NCBI GenBank assembly: GCA_016779935.1
Contig: JADHMQ010000013.1
Coordinates: forward strand, 1 to 45,270
Direction of reading: 5' to 3'
Source of the DNA: Flavobacteriales bacterium
Lineage (GTDB): Bacteria > Bacteroidota > Bacteroidia > Flavobacteriales > UBA7312
Length of the DNA: 45,270 nt
The notes under the pieces were generated by a model, which was not told the origin of the DNA, searched no databases, and saw only the letters and a list, made by a program, of their open reading frames with translations. Positions 24,688 through 34,119 of the stretch are shown piece after piece; the stretch's first letter is position 1, and every line of letters begins with the position of its first letter. Both the position numbers and the translations under genes were made by a program.

Positions 24688-24695
24688 CAAAGATA
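24688..24695 (-). promoter_or_regulatory. Candidate -7 element of the BatA-like gene
   Basis: Minus-strand TATCTTTG matches TAnnTTTG only 8 nt before the start codon, so the transcript would be nearly leaderless. No clear -33 TTG. Confidence 0.45.
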
Positions 24696-24857
24696 ATACA
24701 AAAATTGATAGTGTTACCATTTTTAATTTTAACCCTCTTTTAAAAGGATGTAAATATGATATGAATCAGCTTTTTCGAGTCAAATAGGTGCAATCTTTGG
24801 CACTGCTTTTTAGCCTATACATTTCTAGTATTATTTTAATGTATGAACTAATTGAAT

Positions 24858-26102
24858 ATGTATAAATTTTGGAAAAAAATATCAGAAAAAAACATTCGAC
24901 AAAAAGTATTTGGTGCTCTTGAGAAAAATGTGGATTACGATAAGGAAAATATTTTGGGTATTCCCGCTTCTTTTCTAGATGATAAAGTATTTAATCAAGA
25001 TAGCTCCTTTTTGAAAGAAGCACCCTATATGTCAACACTCATTCAAAACCCAAACCATATTGGTTGCCATACATTAGGGAATTCTGAACGCTATTATATA
25101 GGAACTCAAGAGATAGAGAGGGATTTACTTGATATATGCGCTGTCGATATTTTGAAAGCTGAATGTGATAAATACGATGGCTATGTGGCATCTGGAGGAA
25201 CTGAAGCAAATATTCAAGCCTTTTGGGTTTACAGAAATTACTTTAAAAATAAATATGCAGCAAAAAATAAGGAAATAGCTATTCTCTGTAGTGTTGATAG
25301 TCATTACTCTGTTGATAAAGCATCCAATTTGTTGGGCTTAGATATCTACAAAATAAATGTTGATGAAGATAATAGAGAATTAAAGGATATTGATGTTACT
25401 ATAAATTTAGCTAAAAGCGATGGGAGGAAATATTTTATTGTACTTTCTAATATGATGACCACTATGTTTGGTTCGGTCGATAATGTAACTTATTTGTCAG
25501 ATGAACTGTTGCGATTGAAATGCACTTTCAAACTACATATTGACGCTGCCTTTGGGGGCTTTTATTACCCTTTTACAAAAAGCGATAGTCAAATAACATT
25601 TCAAAACCCACATATTTCATCATTTACCTTAGATGCTCATAAGATGGAACAAGCCCCTTATGGTACAGGTATCTTCATTATTAGAAAAGGCTATATAGAA
25701 CACATAAAAACGAAAGAAGCCAGTTACATTCAAGGAGATGATTTTACTTTATGTGGTAGTCGTTCGGGCGCAAACGCCATTGCTGCTTGGATGATACTCT
25801 CTAAAAATGGACCTTTCGCATGGCAGGAGAAAATATTTGTTCTTCAAAAAAGAACAGAATGGATGTGTAATCAATTGGAAAAATTGAATATTGAATTTTA
25901 TAGATTTCCTTTTTCGAATATAATCACTATTAAAAATCGTTTTGTGAGTCAAGAAGTGTCCCAATCTTTTGGTCTAGTACCAGATAATCATAAAGACCCT
26001 CAATGGCAAAAAATTGTGATAATGGAACACGTGACTATTGAAAAGCTCAGTTTATTGGTGGGTGAGATAGAGAAGTCTTTAACAAATGTGGGGGTAAATT
26101 AA
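24858..26102 (+). CDS. PLP-dependent group II decarboxylase-like enzyme
   Basis: A 414-residue fold-type I PLP enzyme. With numbering from an in-frame TTG two codons upstream (24852), the internal lysine is Lys264 (LDAHKMEQAPYG), His151 (SVDSHYSV) would stack on the cofactor, Asp231 (HIDAAFGGF) would bind the ring nitrogen, and GGTEANIQ (115-122) lines the phosphate site. These are the group II amino-acid decarboxylase marks. The substrate (for example Glu, Asp, Tyr or His) cannot be told. I start at the ATG at 24858 (MYKFWKK). It stands alone on the plus strand between minus-strand genes, and its stop overlaps the convergent LolD-type gene by 4 bp. Confidence 0.8.
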   Translation: MYKFWKKISEKNIRQKVFGALEKNVDYDKENILGIPASFLDDKVFNQDSSFLKEAPYMSTLIQNPNHIGCHTLGNSERYYIGTQEIERDLLDICAVDILKAECDKYDGYVASGGTEANIQAFWVYRNYFKNKYAAKNKEIAILCSVDSHYSVDKASNLLGLDIYKINVDEDNRELKDIDVTINLAKSDGRKYFIVLSNMMTTMFGSVDNVTYLSDELLRLKCTFKLHIDAAFGGFYYPFTKSDSQITFQNPHISSFTLDAHKMEQAPYGTGIFIIRKGYIEHIKTKEASYIQGDDFTLCGSRSGANAIAAWMILSKNGPFAWQEKIFVLQKRTEWMCNQLEKLNIEFYRFPFSNIITIKNRFVSQEVSQSFGLVPDNHKDPQWQKIVIMEHVTIEKLSLLVGEIEKSLTNVGVN

Positions 26103-26749
26103 ATAATATTACCATCCACCATCGTCAATTTACGGTCGGCCATATTTGCCAAATCCTTGTTGTGCGTAACAATTACACAGGCATGATCTGTTTCTTTATT
26201 GATATTTAGTAATATATCGTGTAACTGCTCGGCATTTTTGGAATCGAGATTGCCAGAGGGCTCATCCGCCAATAATACTGCTGGATTGTTTATTAATGCT
26301 CTTGCTACGGCTACTCTCTGTTGCTCTCCACCCGAAAGTTCATTAGGCTTATGGTGAGAGCGATCTTTGAGGTTTAACATTAAAAGCAATTTTTTTGCTC
26401 TTTTTTCTGCTTCCGTTTTTGGAACTCCTTTAATGAAGGCAGGGAGGCAAATATTCTCTAAAGCATTGAACTCTGACAGTAAATTATGGAATTGAAAAAC
26501 AAATCCAATAGATTCATTTCTAAATGTAGACAGTTTTTTGTCGTTAAGGGATTGTAATGGATTGTTGGCAATTTCAATTTCTCCAGAATCGGCTTTGTCA
26601 AGGGTGCCAATAATTTGAAGTAAGGTAGTTTTGCCAGCACCAGATGCTCCAACAATAGAAACCGTTTCACCAGCTTTTACGCTGAGGTTAACGCCTTTCA
26701 GCACCTCCAAATCGCCATAACTCTTGAATATGTTATTTACTTTTATCAC
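26099..26749 (-). CDS. LolD-type ABC transporter ATP-binding protein
   Basis: A 216-residue cytoplasmic ATPase. It has Walker A GASGAGKTTLLQ (residues ~34-45), Q-loop QFHNLLSEFNALENI, the signature LSGGEQQRVAVARAL, Walker B VLLADEPSGNLD and the switch His in VIVTHNKDLA. The sequence belongs to the LolD/MacB/FtsE export group, which works with a FtsX-like permease; no permease gene is adjacent, so the lipoprotein-release role is inferred. The start is GTG, and GTGA overlaps the DUF5916 gene stop by four bases, which predicts translational coupling with that outer-membrane-type protein. Confidence 0.87.
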   Translation of the reverse strand: MIKVNNIFKSYGDLEVLKGVNLSVKAGETVSIVGASGAGKTTLLQIIGTLDKADSGEIEIANNPLQSLNDKKLSTFRNESIGFVFQFHNLLSEFNALENICLPAFIKGVPKTEAEKRAKKLLLMLNLKDRSHHKPNELSGGEQQRVAVARALINNPAVLLADEPSGNLDSKNAEQLHDILLNINKETDHACVIVTHNKDLANMADRKLTMVDGNII

Positions 26750-29025
26750 TTCTTTTTCAAATATTGATAATCTAAAAAATATCGAACTCTCAAAGATAAA
26801 CTATTCTCTTGAGGGTTGTTCAATAGTGCCTCTAAATTATCGTTGTAGTAGCTTTCGATTCGTTCGCCAGAACTTAGAATTGAGTTTTTCCAAACTAAAC
26901 TGATTTCGCTAGCAGGAGCAAACCAATAATTGAAATTTAAGTCAATGTTCCAGGCGTTAAAATTCACGTCTTCTAGCCTCTTATAATCACTAGCTTGCAA
27001 ATAGCCATCATCGTCAAGAGTGTGAAAGGAATAATTTTTGACTTGTTCCCAATGGTGTCGGAATTTGAAGTCGAAACTCATCTTTGTATTGAGAACATAT
27101 TGAGCTTGTAACACATTGGTAAAGAATTGTTTTTTACGAGTAGAAAAGATAGAGTTATCGTCAGTATCTTTGGTAATAAATCCGGTTTCATTTTCGGTCA
27201 TACTCGTAGAAAATACATAGTAAGCAAATAGTTTTTCGCTAAAACGAAAACGAGGAGATATCCGATAAAATAGGGTGTATTCATCGTATAGAGGAGCTTG
27301 ACCACCACCAAAGCTGACATCTAATGCTAATTTCTTTCTATAATCGCTTGAGAAAAACATCCGACCTATATAATTGGCAGACCGTTTGAAGACATCATCA
27401 ATGCCAGACCTTGACTCAAAATAATCGTTTCCTTCAGTCAAGTCTCCACTAGATGAAACGCCCCAGGTTAGAAAATTCTTGAAAGTAGAAACCTGACGCA
27501 CTTCATAACTCAATTCATTGAATAAGCGAGGTTTGTATAATTGCTCGTAGCTCAAGACTGCCGAACATTTAAAATCAACCAAGCGTTGGGTAGATTCGGT
27601 AATGCGATAGTTGATATCAGCCGATATATTAAACTCATTATTATTATACAAGAAACCCATATCGTTGGGGTTGTAAGTATCGCTTTCAATATTGTTGGAA
27701 AGTCCAAATTGGAGTTTACCTGCTACTTTGCTAACATTCATATAAGAAGCAAAGCCTTGTTCGGTATCTTCTATTCCTTTTACATGACTGAATCTATAGT
27801 TACCAAAAAATTGATAGCTATTATTTTTATTTCTCAATACCGATAATAAGCCAGTTACATTAGCAAAGTCACCACCTTTACGTTGTACATTAGTGTTGGT
27901 TAGGGTCAAATAGGAGTTATTGGACAAGGATTGATCTAATACAAGGATATTGTAATTACTTCGCGGATCGTTATCGGTTTCATCCGTTACTGCATTCAAA
28001 ACACCTATGGCTAAGTTATTTTTATTTCTTCCCGTTACCTTGGTAGCATTCAACAAATTGTCGCTAATCCTTCGAGAATAGAACAAATAACCCTTGTCAA
28101 AAAGTTCTGTTCCTTCAGTGAAAAAGGGTCTTTTCTCGTCGTATTGTATCTCAAAGGGCGATAGGTTAAGCACTTGATTGTCAAAGCCGACTTGCCCAAA
28201 ATCAGGGATCAAAGTCATATCCAGGGTAAAACTTTCATTGATGCCGTATTTTACATCCATACCACCATTGAAGCTAAATTCCGTTTCACCATCGTAATTA
28301 GTGGCATAAGAAGAAACATAAGGTAAGAAGGATAGCCTTAAAGGAGGTTCTATGTTTTTAAAACCCTTAATTGTACCTGCTTGAGAGCTAATATTTTCGT
28401 TGGTGAAATCGATGGGGTTCCAAGCGTAGTTAGCTCTATACCTTCTTATGTGTCTAACGATATTAACACTCCAATCTTGCACCTCACTTTTGGGAAAACG
28501 CAAAGCAGAATAGGGGATTTCAAATTCGGCATACCAGCCTTTATCGTCTCTATGGGTAGCGCTTTTCCAAACCATATCCCAATTAGAGTCTTCATCATAG
28601 GTGGTAAACTTTACATCCTCCTGCACACCAAGAGGCGATAATCTAAAGCCGAAGTCGGTCTGACCATCACCATAAGGATTAATGCGTATCAAAATGTTAT
28701 CGTTATTACTGCCTTCAACTCTATCTCTTTTGCATAATTGACTCATGATACTATCCGGTCGAGGGTCGTACATTGATACTGCAAAATAGATAGCCTGATT
28801 GTCATAAGTGGCTTTCCATTCCGTTTTAAATCCTGTAGGCATTTTGGCGCCACTGATAGGGTAATAGCTAATAAACTCTCCAGCAGTTCGGTGCATAGAC
28901 CATTCTACCTGTTCGATAACACCATCTGTCGTAGGGCTTTTTTCAGTCCTTTGAATGGTGTATTCTTTAGATTGTGCCAATAAACAGAAAGGTAGACTTA
29001 AAACAAATAGAATCAGATACTTCAT
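26746..29025 (-). CDS. DUF5916 protein with N-terminal CBM9-like domain
   Basis: A 759-residue exported protein with signal peptide MKYLILFVLSLPFCLLAQS. Residues ~30-220 form a CBM9-like sugar-binding fold (TTDGVIEQVEWS, TEWKATYDNQAIYFAVSMYD, WYAEFEIPYSALRFP). The rest, with IPDFGQVGFDNQVLNLSPFE and QYDEKRPFFTEGTELF, is the DUF5916 region, which alternates strands like an outer-membrane beta-barrel and ends in an aromatic residue zone (RVRYFLDYQYLKKK). The family is abundant in Bacteroidota and its function is unknown. I use the ATG at 29023-29025 rather than the TTG one codon earlier. It is cotranscribed with the LolD-type ATPase downstream. Confidence 0.82.
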   Translation of the reverse strand: MKYLILFVLSLPFCLLAQSKEYTIQRTEKSPTTDGVIEQVEWSMHRTAGEFISYYPISGAKMPTGFKTEWKATYDNQAIYFAVSMYDPRPDSIMSQLCKRDRVEGSNNDNILIRINPYGDGQTDFGFRLSPLGVQEDVKFTTYDEDSNWDMVWKSATHRDDKGWYAEFEIPYSALRFPKSEVQDWSVNIVRHIRRYRANYAWNPIDFTNENISSQAGTIKGFKNIEPPLRLSFLPYVSSYATNYDGETEFSFNGGMDVKYGINESFTLDMTLIPDFGQVGFDNQVLNLSPFEIQYDEKRPFFTEGTELFDKGYLFYSRRISDNLLNATKVTGRNKNNLAIGVLNAVTDETDNDPRSNYNILVLDQSLSNNSYLTLTNTNVQRKGGDFANVTGLLSVLRNKNNSYQFFGNYRFSHVKGIEDTEQGFASYMNVSKVAGKLQFGLSNNIESDTYNPNDMGFLYNNNEFNISADINYRITESTQRLVDFKCSAVLSYEQLYKPRLFNELSYEVRQVSTFKNFLTWGVSSSGDLTEGNDYFESRSGIDDVFKRSANYIGRMFFSSDYRKKLALDVSFGGGQAPLYDEYTLFYRISPRFRFSEKLFAYYVFSTSMTENETGFITKDTDDNSIFSTRKKQFFTNVLQAQYVLNTKMSFDFKFRHHWEQVKNYSFHTLDDDGYLQASDYKRLEDVNFNAWNIDLNFNYWFAPASEISLVWKNSILSSGERIESYYNDNLEALLNNPQENSLSLRVRYFLDYQYLKKK

Positions 29026-29047
29026 CAAGTGTTAATAATTAAGGGGA

Positions 29048-29055
29048 CAAATTTA
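29048..29055 (-). promoter_or_regulatory. Candidate -7 element of the DUF5916 operon
   Basis: Minus-strand TAAATTTG matches TAnnTTTG, 22 nt upstream of the start codon. No -33 TTG at 19-21 nt. Confidence 0.45.
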
Positions 29056-29099
29056 CCAAATAATGCCATTCTGTTGTTTCATTATTCCAAACATTAATT

Positions 29100-29107
29100 T
29101 ACTTTTG
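29100..29107 (+). promoter_or_regulatory. Candidate -7 element of sucC
   Basis: TACTTTTG matches TAnnTTTG, 19 nt before the sucC ATG. TTC lies 19 nt upstream and TTG 23 nt upstream. Confidence 0.5.
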
Positions 29108-29126
29108 CTCAACTAAAATTTTCATT

Positions 29127-30317
29127 ATGAATTTACACGAGTATCAAGGAAAAGAAATTCTAAATAGTTTTGGAGTACGTATTCAAAACGGTATTGTTGC
29201 TAGCACTCCTGAAGAGGCTGTACTAGCGGCAAAAAAACTAAACGAAACTACTGGAACTTCATGGTGGGTAGTTAAGGCCCAAATTCATGCTGGTGGTCGT
29301 GGCAAAGGCGGTGGCGTAAAACTTGCCAAGTCTATAGATGAGGTAAAGTCTATTGCTGATGAAATTTTAGGCATGCAATTGGTTACTCCTCAAACGTCTG
29401 CTGAAGGAAAAACAGTTCATCAAGTATTAATCGCTGAGGATGTTTACTATCCTGGTGAAAGTGAAACTTCAGAGTTTTACATGTCTGTATTACTGAACCG
29501 TTCTACAGGAAGAAATATGATTATGTATTCAACAGAAGGTGGTATGGATATTGAAGAAGTAGCCGATAAAACTCCTCATTTAATATTTACTGAAGAAATA
29601 GACCCTAAAGTTGGTTTACAAGGTTTTCAGTGTAGAAAAATTGCCTTTAACTTAGGCTTAAGTGGAACAGCATTTAAAGAAATGACAAAATTCGTTTCTG
29701 CCTTGTATTCTGCATACGATGGCATTGATGCTTCATTATTTGAAATAAACCCAGTTCTTAAAACATCTGATGATAAGATATTAGCAGTAGACTCTAAAGT
29801 AGCTCTTGATGGAAATGCATTATTTAGACACAAAGACTTTATTGAATTAAGAGATAAAAGAGAAGAAGACCCAACTGAAGTAGAAGCTGATGAATACGGA
29901 CTTAACTTCGTGAAACTTGACGGTAATGTTGGATGTATGGTTAATGGTGCTGGATTGGCTATGGCAACCATGGATATCATCAAACAAGCAGGAGGTAACC
30001 CAGCTAACTTTTTGGATGTAGGTGGTACTGCCGATGCTGCTCGTGTAGAACAGGCTTTTAGAATCATAATGAAAGACAGTTCCGTAAAAGCAATTTTAGT
30101 AAATATCTTTGGTGGTATTGTTCGTTGCGATAGAGTAGCGCAAGGTGTTGTTGATGCTTATAAAAATATTGGAGAAGTTAATATTCCTATTATTGTGCGA
30201 CTTCAAGGAACTAACGCTATACAAGCAAAAGAATTAATCGATGCAAGTGGCTTAAAGGTAATATCTGTTGTTTTATTACAAGAGGCTGCCGATAAGGTTA
30301 AAGAAGTCCTTTCTTAG
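29127..30317 (+). CDS. sucC: Succinyl-CoA synthetase, beta subunit (ADP-forming)
   Basis: A 396-residue TCA-cycle subunit that couples succinyl-CoA to succinate conversion with ATP or GTP formation, together with SucD. It starts MNLHEYQGKEILNSFGV, the canonical N-terminus. The ATP-grasp domain has VVKAQIHAGGRGKGGGVKLA (~residues 49-68). The CoA-ligase domain carries LDVGGTADAARVEQAF (~293-308) and VNIFGGIVRCDRVAQGV (~323-339). Full length. sucD is not next to it; a strong terminator follows, so sucC is monocistronic here, which differs from the sucCD operons of many bacteria. Confidence 0.95.
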   Translation: MNLHEYQGKEILNSFGVRIQNGIVASTPEEAVLAAKKLNETTGTSWWVVKAQIHAGGRGKGGGVKLAKSIDEVKSIADEILGMQLVTPQTSAEGKTVHQVLIAEDVYYPGESETSEFYMSVLLNRSTGRNMIMYSTEGGMDIEEVADKTPHLIFTEEIDPKVGLQGFQCRKIAFNLGLSGTAFKEMTKFVSALYSAYDGIDASLFEINPVLKTSDDKILAVDSKVALDGNALFRHKDFIELRDKREEDPTEVEADEYGLNFVKLDGNVGCMVNGAGLAMATMDIIKQAGGNPANFLDVGGTADAARVEQAFRIIMKDSSVKAILVNIFGGIVRCDRVAQGVVDAYKNIGEVNIPIIVRLQGTNAIQAKELIDASGLKVISVVLLQEAADKVKEVLS

Positions 30318-30336
30318 ATAATCGTTCAAAAAATAT

Positions 30337-30364
30337 AAAGCAGCTTTTTAGCTGCTTTTTTTTT
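30337..30364 (+). terminator. Intrinsic terminator after sucC
   Basis: AAAGCAGCT at 30337-30345 pairs with AGCTGCTTT at 30350-30358 around a TTTT loop, with a T run to 30364. Confidence 0.9.
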
Positions 30365-30381
30365 AATACTATATTTATAAA

Positions 30382-31860
30382 ATGAAAAAGATATTAATTG
30401 CTAATAGAGGAGAGATTGCGTTAAGAGTTATGCGTTCTGCAAAAGAAATGGGAATTGATACAGTAGCTATCTTTTCAGAAGCAGATAGAACTTCCCCTCA
30501 TGTAAAATATGCCGATGAGGCAGTGTGTGTAGGGCCGCCTCCTTCGTCGGAATCATACCTTAATGTTGATAAAATAATAGAGGTATGTAAAGAACTAAAG
30601 GTAGATGCAATTCATCCTGGATACGGTTTTCTTTCTGAGAATGCCGATTTTGCTAGGCGCTTATATAAAGAAAATATAACACTTATTGGTCCGTCTGCAG
30701 AAGCTATGGAAATGATGGGCGACAAACTGAAGGCTAAAGCAGCAGTAAAACAATACGATGTCCCCCTTGTTCCAGGAACAGATGAAAAAATCACAGATAT
30801 AGCACTGGCTAAAGAAATAGCTAATGACATAGGTTACCCCATTCTCATTAAAGCTGCTGCTGGTGGTGGTGGAAAGGGAATGAGAGTTGTAGAAACGGCA
30901 GAATCTTTTGAAGAGCAAATGAAATTAGCTGTAAGTGAAGCGACTTCTTCATTTGGCGATGGTTCTGTATTTATTGAACGTTATGTAGGTTCCCCACGCC
31001 ATATAGAAATTCAAGTATTAGCAGATGGCCATGGGAATGTGGTGCATTTGTTCGAAAGAGAATGTTCTGTACAAAGAAGGCATCAAAAAGTGATTGAAGA
31101 AGCACCGTCTGCAGTGCTTACTGATGAAATGAGAGATGCTATGGGACAGTGTGCTGTCAATGTAGCCAAATCATGTAATTATTTAGGTGCTGGAACGGTA
31201 GAATTTTTGCTTGACGAAAACAAAGAGTTTTATTTCCTAGAAATGAACACTCGTTTGCAAGTGGAGCATCCCGTTACAGAAATGATTACAGGAGTTGATT
31301 TAGTCAAAGAACAAATATATATTGCAATGGGTAAACCATTGTCTTTTTCGCAAAATGACTTGCACATTCAAGGTCATGCTATGGAAGTAAGGGTGTATGC
31401 TGAAGACCCTATGAATAATTTTGCGCCAGATATTGGTCTATTAAAAACCTATCAGTTACCTGAAAGCATAGGTGTTCGTGTAGATAATGGTTTTGAAGAA
31501 GGTATGGAAATCCCAATTTATTACGATTCTATGATTTCTAAGCTAATAACGTATGGTAAAGATAGGGAAGAGGCAATTAGTAAAATGATACGAGCCATTA
31601 GAGACTATACTATTGTTGGTGTAAAAACAACATTGCCTTTTGCTGATTTCGTCATGCAAAACAAACACTTTGTTTCAGGAGACTTTGACACTCACTTTAT
31701 AAAAAAGCATTTTAACGCTAAAGATTTAGAAGATTCAAGAGAAGATGAAGCCCATGTTGCAGCATTACTAAGCAAACACATATTCAAAAACCACAAAAAA
31801 TCAATGAGTATAAGTAGTGGTAAGCCTTCAGTAAGTAAGTGGAAAAAGAATAGACTTTAA
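30382..31860 (+). CDS. accC: Biotin carboxylase (acetyl-/acyl-CoA carboxylase subunit)
   Basis: A 492-residue ATP-grasp enzyme that carboxylates biotin on a carrier protein. It has the N-terminal MKKILIANRGEIALRV, HPGYGFLSENADFA (78-91), the ATP-binding AAAGGGGKGMRVV (158-170), ERECSVQRRHQKVIEEAPS (225-243) and the signature FLEMNTRLQVEHPVTE (285-300). The catalytic core ends near residue 445. The last ~40 residues (EDSREDEAHVAALLSKHIFKNHKKS onward) resemble the tail of acyl-CoA (propionyl-type) carboxylase subunits rather than E. coli AccC. The carboxyltransferase and biotin-carrier genes are not adjacent, so whether it serves acetyl-CoA or propionyl-CoA carboxylase is open. Confidence 0.9.
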   Translation: MKKILIANRGEIALRVMRSAKEMGIDTVAIFSEADRTSPHVKYADEAVCVGPPPSSESYLNVDKIIEVCKELKVDAIHPGYGFLSENADFARRLYKENITLIGPSAEAMEMMGDKLKAKAAVKQYDVPLVPGTDEKITDIALAKEIANDIGYPILIKAAAGGGGKGMRVVETAESFEEQMKLAVSEATSSFGDGSVFIERYVGSPRHIEIQVLADGHGNVVHLFERECSVQRRHQKVIEEAPSAVLTDEMRDAMGQCAVNVAKSCNYLGAGTVEFLLDENKEFYFLEMNTRLQVEHPVTEMITGVDLVKEQIYIAMGKPLSFSQNDLHIQGHAMEVRVYAEDPMNNFAPDIGLLKTYQLPESIGVRVDNGFEEGMEIPIYYDSMISKLITYGKDREEAISKMIRAIRDYTIVGVKTTLPFADFVMQNKHFVSGDFDTHFIKKHFNAKDLEDSREDEAHVAALLSKHIFKNHKKSMSISSGKPSVSKWKKNRL

Positions 31861-31861
31861 A

Positions 31862-33265
31862 TTATTTGCCTCTACCTTCTAGAATTATGAGGATGGTATG
31901 AATCATAATTTTAAGGTCAATCAGTAGCGACATATTTTCGATATATAATATATCGTATTTAAGACGTTCAAGCATTTCATCCACATTTTCGGCATATCCA
32001 TATTTTACCATTCCCCAAGAAGTGATTCCAGGCTTTACTTTGTAAATATGTTTGTAATGTGGTGCTCTTTCAAGTATTTGTTTGGCAAAGAAATCACGTT
32101 CTGGTCGAGGTCCTACAAAACTCATATCTCCAAATAAAACATTAAAAAACTGAGGGGTTTCATCCAAACGAATTTTTCTCATAATTCTACCCCATGCGGT
32201 TACTCTACTATCTGTTTTACTCGAAAGCTGAGGGCCATTTTTTTCAGCATCTGTAAACATAGACCTAAACTTGTAGATATTAAATTCCTTTCCATGTTGT
32301 CCCAACCTCTTTTGCTTGTAGATAATTGGACCTTCTGAGCTTAACTTAACGAGTATTGCACAAATAAGGTAAAGAGGACTAAAGGCTAAAATGATTATAA
32401 AAGACAAAACAATGTCTATTGTATTTTTTATTAGTAATTGCGACTGTGTTTGAAGCTTATGATTAATCTCTATAAGAGGAGTTCCAAGAATAGAATTCAT
32501 TTTTACAGTACCAGAAAGAATATCGTAAACGTCAGGTATAATTTTAATAAAGATATCTATATTTTCAAGTAAGTTTAATATATTTTCAATTTTACTGTGC
32601 TCTGAAGATTCTATAGCTATGATTACATCTTCTATTTCATACTTTTCTATAATGTCTTTAATCTGATTGCAATTTCCTAGACGAGGGATGTGTTCTTCCA
32701 GCTTATAATGTTTTTTCTTTTCCAAGCTAACGAAGCCTTTAAGAATATGTCCACTTGATTTTTGCTCATTTTCTAAATCATGAAAGAGTTGAATAGCCTT
32801 TTCATTATCACCAATAATCAATGTATTAAAGCCTATTATCTTTTTATGAACTTTTCTGGCAGTGTAGCTTGTAAGTAATAATCTAAGGAATGAGGTTAAT
32901 CCAAAATGGATACAAAATATGGCTAGAAAAGATGAATAATACTGCTTATAACTTACTATGAAATCATCTAGTAATACAGCAAAGAATATAATAGTTACTC
33001 CAATAATAGAAATAATAAAAATTTGTGAGAGTTCTTTAAGTCTCGATTTTCTGTAAATATTAGAATAGGAGCCACTGAGTAGGTAAAAAACGAACCACAG
33101 TAAATTGATTAAAAAGAGACCCAAAATACGATCCTCGTTCATAAAAAACGATTGACCTTCTTCTAAATAAACTGTTCTATAATATAGAAAAATTAACCAT
33201 GAGGCTGAAGCGCTTATTAAGTCAAGAGCAATGTATTTGATGGTATGCAGAAGGTTATTCTTCAT
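31862..33265 (-). CDS. Polyprenyl-phosphate sugar-phosphate transferase (exopolysaccharide type)
   Basis: A 467-residue inner-membrane protein of the WbaP/WcaJ type that starts glycan assembly by moving a sugar-1-phosphate from a nucleotide sugar to undecaprenyl phosphate. Four N-terminal membrane helices (to ~residue 125) precede a Rossmann-like region and a further helix near 285-310. The C-terminal bacterial sugar transferase domain has LVKLSSEGPIIYKQKRLG, FNIYKFRSMFTDAE, RKIRLDETPQFFNVLFGDMS and FVGPRPER. I start at the ATG at 33263-33265; two codons earlier is TTG. It overlaps the lipoprotein gene by 11 bp. The sugar is unknown. Confidence 0.88.
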   Translation of the reverse strand: MKNNLLHTIKYIALDLISASASWLIFLYYRTVYLEEGQSFFMNEDRILGLFLINLLWFVFYLLSGSYSNIYRKSRLKELSQIFIISIIGVTIIFFAVLLDDFIVSYKQYYSSFLAIFCIHFGLTSFLRLLLTSYTARKVHKKIIGFNTLIIGDNEKAIQLFHDLENEQKSSGHILKGFVSLEKKKHYKLEEHIPRLGNCNQIKDIIEKYEIEDVIIAIESSEHSKIENILNLLENIDIFIKIIPDVYDILSGTVKMNSILGTPLIEINHKLQTQSQLLIKNTIDIVLSFIIILAFSPLYLICAILVKLSSEGPIIYKQKRLGQHGKEFNIYKFRSMFTDAEKNGPQLSSKTDSRVTAWGRIMRKIRLDETPQFFNVLFGDMSFVGPRPERDFFAKQILERAPHYKHIYKVKPGITSWGMVKYGYAENVDEMLERLKYDILYIENMSLLIDLKIMIHTILIILEGRGK

Positions 33266-34085
33266 ATACAATTCTAATATTATCTAGATACATTTCATTT
33301 TGAATTAGGCTCGTATCACGTGGCATACCAAAAAAGAGCTTGAAACTCTGAGCATTACTGTAATTGGAGATAACTTCACTTAAAGAGAGGTATGTTTTGT
33401 TCCAGTCTTCTTTTACGTTTAGGTAAATGACTGCTGATTTATTTACTTGACTAGTCATATTAGCATAAATACCAATAACAAGGGTTGAGTTGCATTTATA
33501 ATCTAGCTCTAGATAAACTTGTTTGTTAGTCGGTAAAATAATATCTGCAGTAGTGCATTCGAATATTTCGTTTTGGTCTCCTGAAATAACACTTTTAATA
33601 TGCTTATTTCCAAATGCTGGATTCGAATTATCATATATAGGCTCTAATGCATGATTTAAGGAGTCAGTGACAACTTCTAAAATAGTTCCAACACCTTCAA
33701 AATCTTCCACATAAGGAAATGAACTAACAGAGTAGTTTACATTTGGATTAATAGTAACAGTTTCATTGGGTTTTAATTCAGTATCAATACTGTATGTAGA
33801 AAAGTAGGGATAAGATACTCTGCTAGATGATATGCCATTTTTTTTAATCCCAGCTTCAATAAGAATGGTTTGGTTACCAGTCTTCAAAGTTGGAAAAGAA
33901 GCGGGTAGAGGATATACCCCTTGAAATTCATCGTCGATATAAATCCAGGCATCTGTAATATTTTGGGTGTGATCTCCATCAAGAGAAAAAGTATCTATTT
34001 CAATAATAGCTGGTATACTTTCATCAGTGTTTATGATTTCACATCCACATAAAATAACAATCAAAAAAGAATAAAATAGTTTCAT
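33255..34085 (-). CDS. Predicted lipoprotein with PEGA-like N-terminal domain
   Basis: A 276-residue protein. MKLFYSFLIVILCGCEII is a lipoprotein signal with the lipid-carrying Cys at position 15 (LCGC). Residues ~40-80 (DAWIYIDDEFQGVYPLPASF, TLKTGNQTILIEAGI) look like a PEGA-type beta domain. The C-terminal half has a jelly-roll feel ending in EMYLDNIRIVYEE, as in carbohydrate-binding folds. It lies between a Gfo/Idh oxidoreductase and a sugar-phosphate transferase, so a surface-glycan role is plausible but unproven. I do not recognise a named family. Confidence 0.72.
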   Translation of the reverse strand: MKLFYSFLIVILCGCEIINTDESIPAIIEIDTFSLDGDHTQNITDAWIYIDDEFQGVYPLPASFPTLKTGNQTILIEAGIKKNGISSSRVSYPYFSTYSIDTELKPNETVTINPNVNYSVSSFPYVEDFEGVGTILEVVTDSLNHALEPIYDNSNPAFGNKHIKSVISGDQNEIFECTTADIILPTNKQVYLELDYKCNSTLVIGIYANMTSQVNKSAVIYLNVKEDWNKTYLSLSEVISNYSNAQSFKLFFGMPRDTSLIQNEMYLDNIRIVYEE

Positions 34086-34119
34086 TGTTTTTAGGTTAAA
34101 CGTTAATTGTGAAAAAGTA

